Source: Arcuatula senhousia
Lineage: Eukaryota > Mollusca > Bivalvia > Mytilida > Mytilidae
NCBI GenBank assembly: GCA_963971305.1
Contig: OZ020307.1
Location: forward strand, 9,685,501 to 9,749,500
Direction: 5' to 3'
Length of the DNA: 64,000 bases
The translations under genes and the position numbers were made by a program. The notes beneath the pieces are model-generated. The model made no database searches. It was not told where the DNA came from and was given only the letters and a program-made list of their open reading frames with translations. Below are positions 1 through 13,600 of the stretch, piece by piece (the first letter of the stretch is position 1; each line of letters starts with the position of its first letter).

Positions 1-2979
1 CAAAATAGCTAAAATATGGTATTTATAATGAAGAAAATGTGCAAAATAACTGTCAAAGAGCTATTAAAACATAAAATTCATTAAAAAAATATTATTTAGT
101 TGCAAAAATTATAGATTTAAGCAATATCTCTCAGAGATAGGAGTATTTTTTTCCTTCAGGTAAAAATCATTTACCTAGGAGTAGTTTTCATTTTCAATGA
201 TGGTGTGAGTTTAACTGATCAAAGAGATTAGCTTACAATTTTACCAACTTTAATAGGAGAATTAAGCAGGGGCACTCCAAATTAAAGTACCTTGATGAGT
301 TCTTGTTTCAGCTTGGGTGAATGGAACGATTCAGTCGCCATAATACGTTTCTTTTAATTACTTCACTAATGGTTTGAACTTCATGATTTGTTTGCGTTGT
401 CTTATGGAAATATTACCTATTGTCTTTACAATATTTATTTTCCATGACCCGGTGAGTTGGTGTCCGTCTATCCTCTTTGCAACTTTCGAAAATCTTTTCC
501 TTCAAACGACTAAGCCAATCTTAAAGTTTAATCGAACTAATAAATGGTGACTGTAATAATGTTCTCTGCAAAGTCATCTTTATTTCATTTCTTTTTATTA
601 AAAAAAATATTTATATATATATATTTTTTAGTCACTGAAAGGTTAAATTGCAGGGTTGGTTTGTTTTCGGTTATTTTTATTTTGCCGAAAAATAATAATA
701 CATGCAATTGGGGGTGTTTTAGGAAACATAAGTTAACTTATACCAAATCGTAAAGCTAAACAAGCTTAAGAATCAGTTCGCAAGGATCATAATTCCTAAA
801 AGTGGTCATCTGACAACATCGGGAGACTTTTCAATTAAAGAGCTTTGGTTATGATACATAAGATTTTCAGATGGAGCACATCCTTTAGATGAAGTTTGCA
901 ATGTTTATTAACAATCCAATCGGTGGCTTCAGAGTATATTTTTAAAACAAAGTTGACGACGACTACCAAGAGAAAAACAGTAAAATGTTTGCGTTTATTT
1001 TTATTGACGCTTTCCCTTAAATGCGAAAAATAGCTGCTATCATACAATGCAGCTTGAAAATCGTATACAGACAGTATAGGTGACAACCTCATTTTAGAGA
1101 ATTTAACCAATAAGCTTACGCTTGCATGAAAGTTGAGCTTTTTGACCTTTATTCAACTTCCTTGGGTCGAAGCTATCTGATGAATCTTCAAGTGAATCAA
1201 TAAATGTAGTCAACAAATGTTGCCTGTTAGCAACTCCTTAGAACTCATTTAAGATCATACGATAAGAAGGAAAATAAAAGTCAAGGTCATGTGGCCGGTA
1301 ATAGAATGGCAGTAAGCCACCAAGAAAAATATGTGGATTGATTTGTTAATCCTAGACATCAAACGTTTTGAGAAACAGACTTAACCTAAATAAACTAAAC
1401 ACATTAATCCGCCAATATGTTGTCATTCAAGTCTAATTTGAGGTCAAGGTCACAAGACAGTCGAAAAACTCATAACCCAATGTATCTATATACGAAATAA
1501 AAGATGCATTTGAATTATACTATTGAAATAATTCATTGTCCACAACATAACAAAAAAAGACTCCACTTTACACAGAAAATGGGGGAAAAGGTTTACAAAA
1601 AGTTTACACAACCGCTGGAATACATTATTCTTCGACTCTTGTCACAGGCGAGACAAAGAGTATACAACAGCATTGAAATCAGGTCATATACCAAACAAGA
1701 AATTTGTGAGCCCCTGCTAACTCGGTATATCCCCGCTACCACCCAAATCTGAGAAAATGAAAACTAACATTTAATATCTCAGCCCAAATCAACTAAATCA
1801 GCAAACAGGAAGTTGATATCCGACAGACCTAATTTCAGTACTCAGATTGAGGACCTCATACTGGTCAAATACCAAATTGATATACAGTTGCTGAGAAAAC
1901 TGTTGCGAAAATGTTCAACAATTGACAGTTGTAATGTTGAATATTAATTTAGTCAGTAAACAGGAAGTAGATATCCCACAGATCTAATTTTGATTTTCAT
2001 TATAAAGGACCTCATGCTGAAGTCATATACCAAATTTCAAGTTACCGTGATGATTAGTTGCTAAGAAAACTGTTACGAAAATGTTCAAAAATTGACCAGT
2101 AATGTTTAAAGTTGATTCAAGTCAGTAAACAGGAAGTAGATATTTGACAGACCTGATTCTTGTGATAAAGAATCTCATACTGAAGGCCCATACAAAAATT
2201 CAAGTCACTTTGATTGGTAGTTGCTGAGAAGTTATGTTGCGGACGGACGGAATGATGGAAGGATAAATGGAAGGAGGAAGGCTTTCAGTAAAGAAGACTT
2301 TATATCAGACAAAATTGATAGACAAAACAGTTAAAAGACCAGAACTCTTTAACATTAGAGCACACAATATTGACCCTATACAACCATTTTTAAGATCTCA
2401 ATAAGCTGAACAATTTACACCCTTTGACAAAATTTCAACTTGTCAGATAGAGACATTAACATTCACTCCTCTTTCCATACCACCAGCAAAGCTTTTCTCA
2501 TAGATCTGGTATGAAGATGATTTGTTAGAGTGGTATCCAGTAATTAGATGTTCTCTGAAGTTTCTTTCCATGATGATAGTTATTTTCTTTATAACTTAGA
2601 TTTTCTAGATAGACAATTTGAACTTTTATGCATACAAGTTTTTTTGTGTGTGTGTGTGTTTTTTTGTGTATTTCAATGCTGCTTTGACGAAGGCTATCAG
2701 AAGAGGGATGGTAAGGATCTGTCACGGCTAATATTTGTACACCTGTTAACTGATTTTTGCCCAAAAGTGGGTTATTCTTTGACTTAGTTAGATTTGGTAT
2801 GAAACATGTAGCAGGGACCAATAGTAGTTGAGGCAAGAAGTCTGATGAAACATGCTGTGGGTGGTCTATTGCAGCTCAATAAATTACCAGTTTCAACTGA
2901 TGCTATGCACATACATTTTACATCTCATTACCAGCTATTATTCTCAGTCTTAATGTAGCGGATCAATCTTTATCAATCA
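1..2979. other. No gene recognised (downstream flank of AIMP2)
   Basis: This is AT-rich sequence in which I see no exon, RNA gene or complete transposon. Open frames are short and have no recognisable motifs. A short GT microsatellite lies at about 2645-2660. The degenerate tandem repeat at 1797-2260 is listed separately. Confidence 0.6.
1797..2260. repeat. Degenerate tandem repeat, three units of about 150-175 bp
   Basis: The phrase CAAACAGGAAGT/GTAAACAGGAAGTAGATAT recurs at about 1802, 1952 and 2126. Each time it is followed by a GACAGACC-like word, a 'CTCATACTG' phrase and 'TTGCTGAGAA'. The block ends in GCGGACGGACGG, the same kind of GACGG tail that closes other tandem-core repeats in this window. 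It is probably a decayed member of that class. Confidence 0.6.
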
Positions 2980-4146
2980 CAAGGCCGTAAATTGCCTCCG
3001 ATGAAAGAGGAGGCAATAGCAGAAGGCGGGGGTCTGGGGGCCACCCAGGCCCCCAGAAGCTATCGGTTTTTCAAGAAAACAAACCAAGCTTTCTAGCAAA
3101 TCCTGATACCATTTTTATTATTTATTGAAGGTTTGTTATAATAATCGAGAAGGTGCTTAATGCTACATATTCATATACTTTTCCTAAGCTTAAATTGCAA
3201 AAATCTTTAACATTATGACTTTGAAATATATGCTTAAACATACAGGCAAAGTTAGAAACTAAAAAGAAAGATGTTCACTGCAAAGTTTTTTTTAACAAGA
3301 CCCATCATCAGGTGGTACTAAGGCCATTGATATGCTTACGGCTAAGTCTTGAACCATGAAAACTAAGGGAGAAAAAAACACGAAAAAAAAGGATAGTGAT
3401 TCTTTTTGTATGTTGCACCCATAGAGTTATGATATCCATAGAGTTATGATATATCATAACCCCGTAGTGCACCCCATGGTGAATGTGTTAAACTTCTTTC
3501 TCAGAAAATGACCATAAGGATACATATTGGCCATATTGACTGGTTTTCATTTTACCATCCTTAAGTTAAATATCAAGACCAGTAACACCATTGCAAAAAT
3601 TCACAAAGACACGTCGTGGTATTAGATCGAATTGAACGAAATTCCAGCAGTCAGTAAAAAGATAGACTGACAAACCGACAGAAAAGTTAATTTCAGTATT
3701 TAAAACGACAAAATTTTATTAGAAAAAGGATGTTTAACATAAGTATGATGTTATTTGCAAATATATATAAAAATCTAGTGGTCACTTTCAAACTAAACAG
3801 TCGGTCGACTGTTTGCAGAACTTTTACGGAGTTATCAATTTCATTAGCTAAAAAGCACCAGAGCCTAAAATCATATAACCTAAAAAATTGAACGGTTTCA
3901 CGGTAAAAGCCTCAATAAAGCATAAAAGAACATTCTCAGAAGTAACCATCGGCATGATGCTTTCAAATATTTGCTACTGCTACTTAAAGTTTGAATGGAA
4001 CAGTCAAAATGATGTTTGAAGACAGATTCAAACATAAAATGGAGATATGAAGCAATCTTCCCTAAACCTTTTTTTCTAGTTTTTTTTTTTTTTTGAAATC
4101 TGAGGAGGCAGCTGCCTCCTCTGCCTCTATGTAATTTACGGCCTTG
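2980..4146. mobile_element. 1.17 kb non-autonomous DNA transposon, 5-bp TSD
   Basis: The ends are inverted copies of CAAGGCCGTAAATT (2980-2993 and 4133-4146). They are flanked by the direct repeat AATCA at 2975-2979 and 4147-4151. A GGAGGCAA/GCTGCCTCCT motif lies inside each end, and a G-tract/C-tract hairpin lies at about 3023-3060. There is no coding capacity. The right end lies about 70 bp beyond the presumed AIMP2 poly(A) signal. It resembles the element at 48991-50649 in terminus and target-duplication length. Confidence 0.75.
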
Positions 4147-4218
4147 AATCAAAGCAAACTACATTGTATTCAAATGCTCAAGGAAATTGTAAAATGCTAT
4201 AAAAAATATGTATTGAGA

Positions 4219-4224
4219 TTTATT
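4219..4224 (-). terminator. Probable AIMP2 poly(A) signal
   Basis: TTTATT on the plus strand reads AATAAA on the AIMP2 strand, 65 nt past the stop codon. It is the first canonical signal after the stop and lies before the transposon that ends at 4146. Confidence 0.55.
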
Positions 4225-4288
4225 TTGTTTAAACTCATAAATAAGGATAGCACGTCTATAAGAAATCTCGACCACATCATGTCTAAGT

Positions 4289-4686
4289 TTATTTACATAA
4301 TACTACACTCTTTGCCAGGTCAAAGTAAGGAGATTTATCACATTCCTTTAGCCATGTTTTAACATTTGATGGACAGTCCTTTTCAGCCTGAGCCTGATTA
4401 ATGACAGACCACAACACGATATCCGCTAACGACATAGATTCACCTACAAGCCATGGTGAAGATCCTAACCTGGAATTCAAAGCTTTAACAACTGCTGCGT
4501 TCTCCTTTTTATTTCCACGGACGTACTGCTCAGCTAAATCTAGCCATTCATCGATCTTTGTAGAAGCAACGGCACAATTGTCGTACTGTGGGTTTAATAG
4601 TCTCTGCAGATAACGAGCTATGTTTGACTCCCCTTCTATTGTGGTTTGTTTATGTGGGGCTACCATTAATGTTGGACCATTTTCAA
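4289..4686 (-). CDS. AIMP2: AIMP2 terminal exon (GST C-terminal-like domain)
   Basis: The acceptor is TTTTTTTCAG ending at 4687 and the stop codon is TAA at 4291-4289. The exon supplies the all-helical GST-C-like domain. Landmarks are IEGESNIARYLQRLL near the start, then SSPWLVGESMSLADIVLWSV, a family signature. It ends in a short VVLCK tail. The first two bases complete the valine codon begun in the exon above. In the family this domain docks on EPRS and aspartyl-tRNA synthetase; that role is known for vertebrates and only inferred here. Confidence 0.93.
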
Positions 4687-7600
4687 CTGAAAAAAAATAA
4701 AAAGAAAAGTAAATAACCATACATCACTACAATAAATGCAGATGAATGTATGAGGTGCACAAACCATTTTTTTGTTGAATACATAATACATGTACTACAT
4801 GTATCTCTTCTTTATTTGTTCAAACATATGTTGCCACTAAAAGTATGTCTTGCTGGTCTGCACCACTGTCAAGCTCATTAACAATCTATCTAGACCTTTA
4901 GTAACCACAACCCCAAGTGTCTGCATACTAAATATCAGATGCATAATACTTTTCAAGTAATTCATTTTCCACAAAAGTCTCCATAGAAAAGTTTACGCCC
5001 CCCCCCCCAAAAAAAAGTTCACAGAGTAGTTTGAAGCATGAAAATGGTGTGTCTTGCCTATCATAACCATGCCACGAGACAAAAATCACAATAACTAAGG
5101 AGCCTCTATTCCAACATTTTTATTAAGGATCTTTTTTGTATGAACAATTTGTTTTTAGTAATGTATTAAGGTCAAAAAAATTTTTTAAGGACAAGAAATT
5201 TTCTTTTCACAAATTTTCACATGAAATTCATTGTATTTCAGCCAATAATGTACTGTATTTAGCAAACTTCATAATGTCATATTTTGTATATAACCTATGA
5301 AGGCTCATAAAGATAAATTTGTTATAATACATTAATGGTGACAGATTTCAATAACACTAGAAAATGTGTCTATGAGCCAAAGGATGGCCCACCTGTTCTT
5401 GAAATATCAATGACCCCCAACATGTATTATCTGGGATATGGACCTAAACCTAAGTTGTTCATGTGTAAAATATAGTTCACAGTGACCTTATTTCTAATGG
5501 GTAGTGTAGCGCTACCCAAGACAAATCTAGTGGTGAAATACCATTGACCCCAACAAGTAGTATCTGAGATTTGGACCGTAACCAAAAACTTAATCGAAGT
5601 TGTTCATCTTATGATATAGGTCAGTGTCCTAATTTCCATTGGGTGGTGAAGTACTACCCTAGACACACCTAGTGGTGAAATTTCATTGACCCCCAACATC
5701 TAGTATCTGAGTACTTAACCAATGTGTTACGGAAGTACAGACGGACGGACAAGGGTAAAACTATACGTCTGATCCACATACATTTATGTGGTCGGGCCAT
5801 AAAAACTGAATAAATACCTTTTTTCCATACAATGGTAATCGCAATATCACAACCGTCTCTTTCTACCTTGCCACCATTCTGAAAGACTTGACGTAAGTTT
5901 GGGGGAAGGCTGGTAACACTTGAGTGTATGAAAGACGAAGCGTATATCCTGTACTTGTCACATGCTACCTTATAGAGGGTAAGTAGAGAGAGGGGAGGTC
6001 TGGCTGGGTCAGCACTGATCACTATGTCATGGATAACTTCCCCCTGAAATAAGAAAAACATGCTACCTTATAGAGGATAATTAGAAAGACGGGAAGACTG
6101 TCTGGGTTTGTCATGTAACATCATCCTAAAATGCATAACATCACATTGTCAATGTTGTGTTTTAACTCCACACTTAAACATGTTAAATAAGCAGTTACAT
6201 AGCTATGTCATAAGCAACTTTCCACTGAAATAAGCAAAACAATAGACTTGAATGTTTGTATTTTGATGTTTCAATGGCTTGTAAAATTATTGATCGTAGC
6301 ATATTTTGAAGATTGTGTGACCAGTCAACGTTTATGAAACATTAAAATACAAATGTACAATTGTAATAATTACATTTTTAATATTTTTAATTGTTTTTGT
6401 CTAGTTTCATGGTGTGTGCTCATGTAATTTTTATTTGTGCATTAATCCACTATTTGTAAGGTCATGACCCGGTTATGGCCATGTGACATGAGTCAAGTTG
6501 AAGAGACATTTCATCAAGTTATGAAAGGCAATTTCATGAGTCAATAAACCAATATAATTACTACATTCCATTATATGCACAGTAAATGAAATTATTATGT
6601 CATGAATAACTTCACCCTGAAAAGGGATACTGTGGTTTCATTATTATTTGTGGGGTATCAATTTTCGTGGTTTTCGTGGGTGGCCACAAAATTTGATACC
6701 CAACGAAATGGAAATTCAACATTGATCTGTATGCTACAGACATCAGAACCACGAAATAAAGAATCTACAAACTGATCCTTTTTCATCTTATCACGAAAAT
6801 TGGTACCCATGAAAATAAATGGGTAACTTCATCCTGAAAGACCATAATAAAATAATTTCAAGATTTTAATCCAATTTTTTGAAAATATGATGCGCGGGTG
6901 GGTGGCGAACAAATTTCATTTTTTACTTTTTTAATCCATTTTGATAAAATGTTCTGCCATTTTGAAAATAATTTGCAAAAACATCAAAATAAATTATTTT
7001 CTGGTGGCTGAAAAAAACCCAGATACGTGTAGATGAGAAACTAAGATATTTTTTTTTTATTTGCCTTCTAAAAAGGAAAACAATATATGTCATTGATAAC
7101 TTCACCATGTTATAGAAATCAGAATTGTGGTCTTCTTACTTCTCATGTATGTCCTGTACTTTAAATAAACAGAGAAGAGGAAGCTAGTAAGATGTCGGCA
7201 TAAAACTCTACTATATGTATATACAAAATATCAAGAGGCTGTAGTATGTAGCTGTCATGAGAACTTTGAAAAGGGAAGACTTGAGATAGTTTAATATGAC
7301 CCCTATAACAAAACACTAGAGGCTCCCAGGAGCCTGAATCGCTCACCTGATCTCTTATGCCAAAGTTTGAATAAATTTCACAAACTTTCAAGTATACAAA
7401 GTTGCAAAACAATCCTTTCAGTGGTTTCAGAGAAGATTTTTGGAAATCAGTTTATATTAATAGAAAAAACAATTAAAGGGCAATAACTACTGTAAGGACA
7501 TTTTGATGCTGAACAAAAAAATTTGCTTCCGATTTTCTTTATCTCTTATATGGTCTGACCCCCCTGTTCTATTTTTAGCAACGGCTGCCATGTTGGTTGG

Positions 7601-10600
7601 TTGACATGTATATAATTCACAAACTTGGTAGAGGACATCCTAAAGATCATGTATAGCAAGTATCAATGCAATCCCTTCAGTAGTTTTAGAGAAGAAGATT
7701 TTTGAAAATCAGTGTAAATTCATGGAAAAAACAGTTAAAGGGGAATAACTCTTAAACGGCTGATCTGACAATTTAGACCCTGAAATCATTTATGTAGATC
7801 TCAATGAGCTAAACATTTCTGCAATGCTAACTTTTCCTCTAGCTCTAACGGTTTTTAAGATATAGTCCAAAAACTGCAAAAATGGTCAATTTTGATGATT
7901 AAAGGGCAATAACTCCTATAAGGAGTCGTTTCACAACTTCGACTCAATGGAGAGATTCGTAGAGCTTTCGATGCTGAACAAGGAAGGTTGCTTCGGATTT
8001 TCTCTATCTTCTATACTTTTTGAGTTATAAGCCAAAAACAATGGTCTGACCCCCCCCCCTGTTCTATTTTTAGCAACGGCGGCCATGTTGGTTGGTCGAC
8101 ATGTATATAATTCACAAACTTGGTAGAGGACATCCTAAAGATCATGTATACCAAGTATCAATGCAATCCCTTCAGTAGTTTTAGAAAAGAAGATTTTTGA
8201 AAATCAGTGTAAATTCATGGAAAAAACAGTTAAAGGGGAATAACTCTTAAACGGCTGATCTGACAATTTAGACCCTGAAATCATTTTTGAAGATCTCAAT
8301 GAGCTTAACAATTCTGCAATGCTAACTTTTCCTCTAGCTCTAACGGTTTTTAAGATATAGTCCAAAAACTGCAAAAATGGTCAATTTTGATGATTAAAGG
8401 GCAATAACTCCTATAAGGAGTCGTTTCACAACTTCGACTCAATGGAGAGATTCATAGAGCTTTGGATACTGAACAAGGAGGGTTGCTTCGGATTTTCTCT
8501 ATCCTCTATACTTTTTGAGTTATAAGCCAAAAACAATGGTCTGACCCCCCCTATTCTATTTTTAGCAACGGCGGCCATGTTGGTTGGTCGACATGTATAT
8601 AATTCACAAACTTGGTAGAGGACATCCTAAAGATCATGTATACCAAGTATCAATGCAATCCCTTCAGTAGTTTTAGAAAAGAAGATTTTTGAAAATCAGT
8701 GTAAATTCATGGAAAAAACAGTTAAAGGGGAATAACTCTTAAACGGCTGATCTGACAATTTAGACCCTGAAATCATTTTTGAAGATCTCAATGAGCTTAA
8801 CAATTCTGCAATGCTAACTTTTCCTCTAGCTCTAACGGTTTTTAAGATATAGTCCAAAAACTGCAAAAATGGTCAATTTTGATGATTAAAGGGCAATAAC
8901 TCCTATAAGGAGTCGTTTCACAACTTCGACTCAATGGAGAGATTCATAGAGCTTTGGATACTGAACAAGGAGGGTTGCTTCGGATTTTCTCTATCCTCTA
9001 TACTTTTTGAGTTATAAGCCAAAAACAATGGTCTGACCCCCCCTATTCTATTTTTAGCAACGGCGGCCATGTTGGTTGGTTGACATGTATATAATTCACA
9101 AACAGAAGATTTTTGAAAATCAGTGTAAATTCATGGAAAAAACAGTTAAAGGGGAATAACTCTTAAACGGCTGATCTGACAATTTAGACCCTGAAATCAT
9201 TTTTGTAGATCTCAATGAGCTAAACATTTCTGCAATGCTAACTTTTCCTCTAGCTCTAACGGTTTTTAAGATATAGTCCAAAAACTGCAAAAATGGTCAA
9301 TTTTGATGATTAAAGGGCAATAACTCCTATAAGGAGTCGTTTCACAACTTCGACTCAATGGAGAGATTCATAGAGCTTTGGATACTGAACAAGGAGGGTT
9401 GCTTCGGATTTTCTCTATCCTCTATACTTTTTGAGTTATAAGCCAAAAACAATGGTCTGACCCCCCCTATTCTATTTTTAGCGACGGCGGCCATGTTGGT
9501 TGGTTGACATGTATATAATTCACAAACAGAAGATTTTTGAAAATCAGTGTAAATTCATGGAAAAAACAGTTAAAGGGGAATAACTCTTAAACGGCTGATC
9601 TGACAATTTAGACCCTGAAATCATTTTTGTAGATCTCAATGAGCTAAACATTTCTGCAATGCTAACTTTTCCTCTAGCTCTAACGGTTTTTAAGATATAG
9701 TCCAAAAACTGCAAAAATGGTCAATTTTGATGATTAAAGGGCAATAACTCCTATAAGGAGTCGTTTCACAACTTCGACTCAATGGAGAGATTCATAGAGC
9801 TTTGGATACTGAACAAGGAGGGTTGCTTCGGATTTTCTCTATCCTCTATACTTTTTGAGTTATAAGCCAAAAACAATGGTCTGACCCCCCCTATTCTATT
9901 TTTAGCAACGGCGGCCATGTTGGTTGGTTGACATGTATATAATTCACAAACAGAAGATTTTTGAAAATCAGTGTAAATTCATGGAAAAAACAGTTAAAGG
10001 GGAATAACTCTTAAACGGCTGATCTGACAATTTAGACCCTGAAATCATTTTTGTAGATCTCAATGAGCTAAACATTTCTGCAATGCTAACTTTTCCTCTA
10101 GCTCTAACGGTTTTTAAGATATAGTCCAAAAACTGCAAAAATGGTCAATTTTGATGATTAAAGGGCAATAACTCCTATAAGGAGTCGTTTCACAACTTCG
10201 ACTCAATGGAGAGATTCGTAGAGCTTTCGATGCTGAACAAGGAAGGTTGCTTCGGATTTTCTCTATCTTCTATACTTTTTGAGTTATAAGCCAAAAACAA
10301 TGGTCTGACCCCCCCCTGTTCTATTTTTAGCAACGGCGGCCATGTTGGTTGGTCGACATGTATATAATTCACAAACTTGGTAGAGGACATCCTAAAGATC
10401 ATGTATACCAAGTATCAATGCAATCCCTTCAGTAGTTTTAGAAAAGAAGATTTTTGAAAATCAGTGTAAATTCATGGAAAAAACAGTTAAAGGGGAATAA
10501 CTCTTAAACGGCTGATCTGACAATTTAGACCCTGAAATCATTTTTGAAGATCTCAATGAGCTTAACAATTCTGCAATGCTAACTTTTCCTCTAGCTCTAA

Positions 10601-13600
10601 CGGTTTTTAAGATATAGTCCAAAAACTGCAAAAATGGTCAATTTTGATGATTAAAGGGCAATAACTCCTATAAGGAGTCGTTTCACAACTTCGACTCAAT
10701 GGAGAGATTCATAGAGCTTTGGATACTGAACAAGGAGGGCTGCTTCGGATTTTCTCTATCCTCTATACTTTTTGAGTTATAAGCCAAAAACAATGGTCTG
10801 ACCCCCCCTATTCTATTTTTAGCAACGGCGGCCATGTTGGTTGGTTGACATGTATATAATTCACAAACAGAAGATTTTTGAAAATCAGTGTAAATTCATG
10901 GAAAAAACAGTTAAAGGGGAATAACTCTTAAACGGCTGATCTGACAATTTAGACCCTGAAATCATTTTTGTAGATCTCAATGAGCTAAACATTTCTGCAA
11001 TGCTAACTTTTCCTCTAGCTCTAACGGTTTTTAAGATATAGTCCAAAAACTGCAAAAATGGTCAATTTTGATGACTAAAGGGCAATAACTCCTATAAGGA
11101 GTCGTTTCACAACTTCGACTCAATGGAGAGATTCATAGAGCTTTGGATACTGAACAAGGAGGGTTGCTTCGGATTTTCTCTATCCTCTATAATTTTTGAG
11201 TTATAAGCCAAAAACAATGGTCTGACCCCCCCCTATTCTATTTTTAGCAACGGCGGCCATGTTGGTTGGTTGACATGTATATAATTCACAAACAGAAGAT
11301 TTTTGAAAATCAGTGTAAATTCATGGAAAAAACAGTTAAAGGGGAATAACTCTTAAACGGCTGATCTGACAATTTAGACCCTGAAATCATTTTTGTAGAT
11401 CTCAATGAGCTTAACAATTCTGCAATGCTAACTTTTCCTCTAGCTCTAACGGTTTTTAAGATATAGTCCAAAAACTGCAAAAATGGTCAATTTTGATGAT
11501 TAAAGGGCAATAACTCCTATAAGGAGTCGTTTCACAACTTCGACTCAATGGAGAGATTCGTAGAGCTTTCGATGCTGAACAAGGTAGGTTGCTTCGGATT
11601 TTCTCTATCCTCTATACTTTTTGAGTTATAAGCCAAAAACAATGGTCTGACCCCCCTATTCTATTTTTAGCAACGGCGGCCATGTTGGTTGGTCGACATG
11701 TATATAATTCACAAACTAGGTAGAGGACATCCTAAAATTCATGTATACCAAGTATCAATGCAATCCCTTCAGTGGTTTTAGAGAAGAAGATTTTTGAAAA
11801 TCAGTGTAAATTAATGGAAACTAGAGGCTCCCTGGAGCCTGAATCGCTCACCTGATCTCTTATGCCAAAGTTTGAATAAATTTTACAAACTTTCAAGTAT
11901 ACAAAGTTGCGAAACAATTCTTTCAGTGGTTTCAGAGAAGATTTTTGGAAATCAGTTTAAATTAATAGAAAAAAAAAAGTTAAAGGGCAATAAATCCTGT
12001 AAGGACCTTTTGATGCTGAACAAGGAAAGTTGCTTCGGATTTTCTCTATCTCTTATACTTTTCGAGTTATGAGCCAAAAACAATGGTCTGACCCCCCTGT
12101 TCTATTTTTAGCAATGGCGGCAATGTTGATTGGTCGACATGTATATAATTCACAAACTTGGTAGAGGACATCCTAAAGATCAAGTGTACCAAGTTTCAAA
12201 GCAATCCCTTCAATGGTTTCAGAGAAGAAGATTTTTGAAAATCAGTTAAAATTAATGGAAAAAAAAACAGTTAAAGGGGAATAACTCTTTAATGGCTGAT
12301 CTGACAATTTTGACCCTGAAATCATTTTTGTGGTTCTGAATGAGCTTAACAATGCTGCAATGCTAATTTTTCCTCTAGCTCTAACGGTTTTCAAGATATT
12401 GTTCAAAAACTGCAAAAATGGTCAATTTTGACAATTAAAGGGCAATAACTCCTATAAGGAGTCGTTTCACAATTTTGACTCAATGGAGAGATTTGTAGAG
12501 CTTTTGATGCTGAACATGAAGGTTGTGTTGGATTTTCTCTATCTCTTATACTTTTTGAGTTATAAGCCAAAAACAATGGTCTGACCCCCCTGTTCTATTT
12601 TTAGCAATGGAGGCCATGTTGGTTTGTCGACATGTATATAATTCACAAGCTTGGTAGAGGACATCCTAAAGATCAAGTAAACCAAGTATCAATGCAATCC
12701 CTTCTGTGGTTTCAGAGAAGAAGATTTTTGAAAGTCAGTGTAAATTAATGGAAAAAAACAGTTAAAGGGGAATAACTCTTAAACGGCTGATCTGACAATT
12801 TTGACTCTGAAATCATTTTTGTAGATCTCAATGAGCTTAACAATTTTGCAATGCTAACTTTTCCTTTAACTCTAACGGTTTTCAAGATATAGTCCAAAAA
12901 CTGCAAAAATGGTCAATTTTGATGATTAAAGGACAATAAGTCCTATAAGGAGTCGTTTCACAACTTCGACTCAATGAGGAGAATTGTAGAGCTTTTGATG
13001 CTGAACAAGGAAGGTTGCTTCGGATTTTCTTTATCTCTTATACTTTTCGAGTTATAAGCCAAAAACAATGGTCTGACCCCCCCTGTTCTATTTTTAGCAA
13101 CGGCGGCCATGTTGGTTTGTCGACATGTATATAATTCACAAACTTGGTAGAGGACATCCTAAAGATCAAGTATACAAAGTTTCAATGCAATCCCTTCAGT
13201 GGTTTCAGAGAAGAAGATCTTTGAAGAAAAGTTAACGGACGACGGACGGACGACGGACGGACGACGGACGCCTAACGATGACAATAGCTCACATGACCCT
13301 TCGGGTCAGGTGAGCTAAAAAACAGTTAAAGGGGAATAACTCTTAAACGGCTGATCTGACAATTTAGACCCTGAAATCATTTTTGTAGATCTCAATGAGC
13401 TTAACAATTCTGCAATGCTAACTTTTCCTCTAGCTCTAATGGTTTTCAAGATATTGTCCAAAAACTGCAAAAATGGTCAAATTTGATGATTAAAGGGCAA
13501 TAACTCCTATAAGGAGTTGTTTCACAACTTCGACTCAATGGAGAGATTCGTAGAGCTTTTGATGCTGAACAAGGTAGGTTGCTTCGGATTTTCTCTATCT

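Noticed and set aside
10190..10411. Open frames inside the 493/425-bp array
   Set aside because: They occur in one unit and are broken in the others. The units are non-coding repeats.
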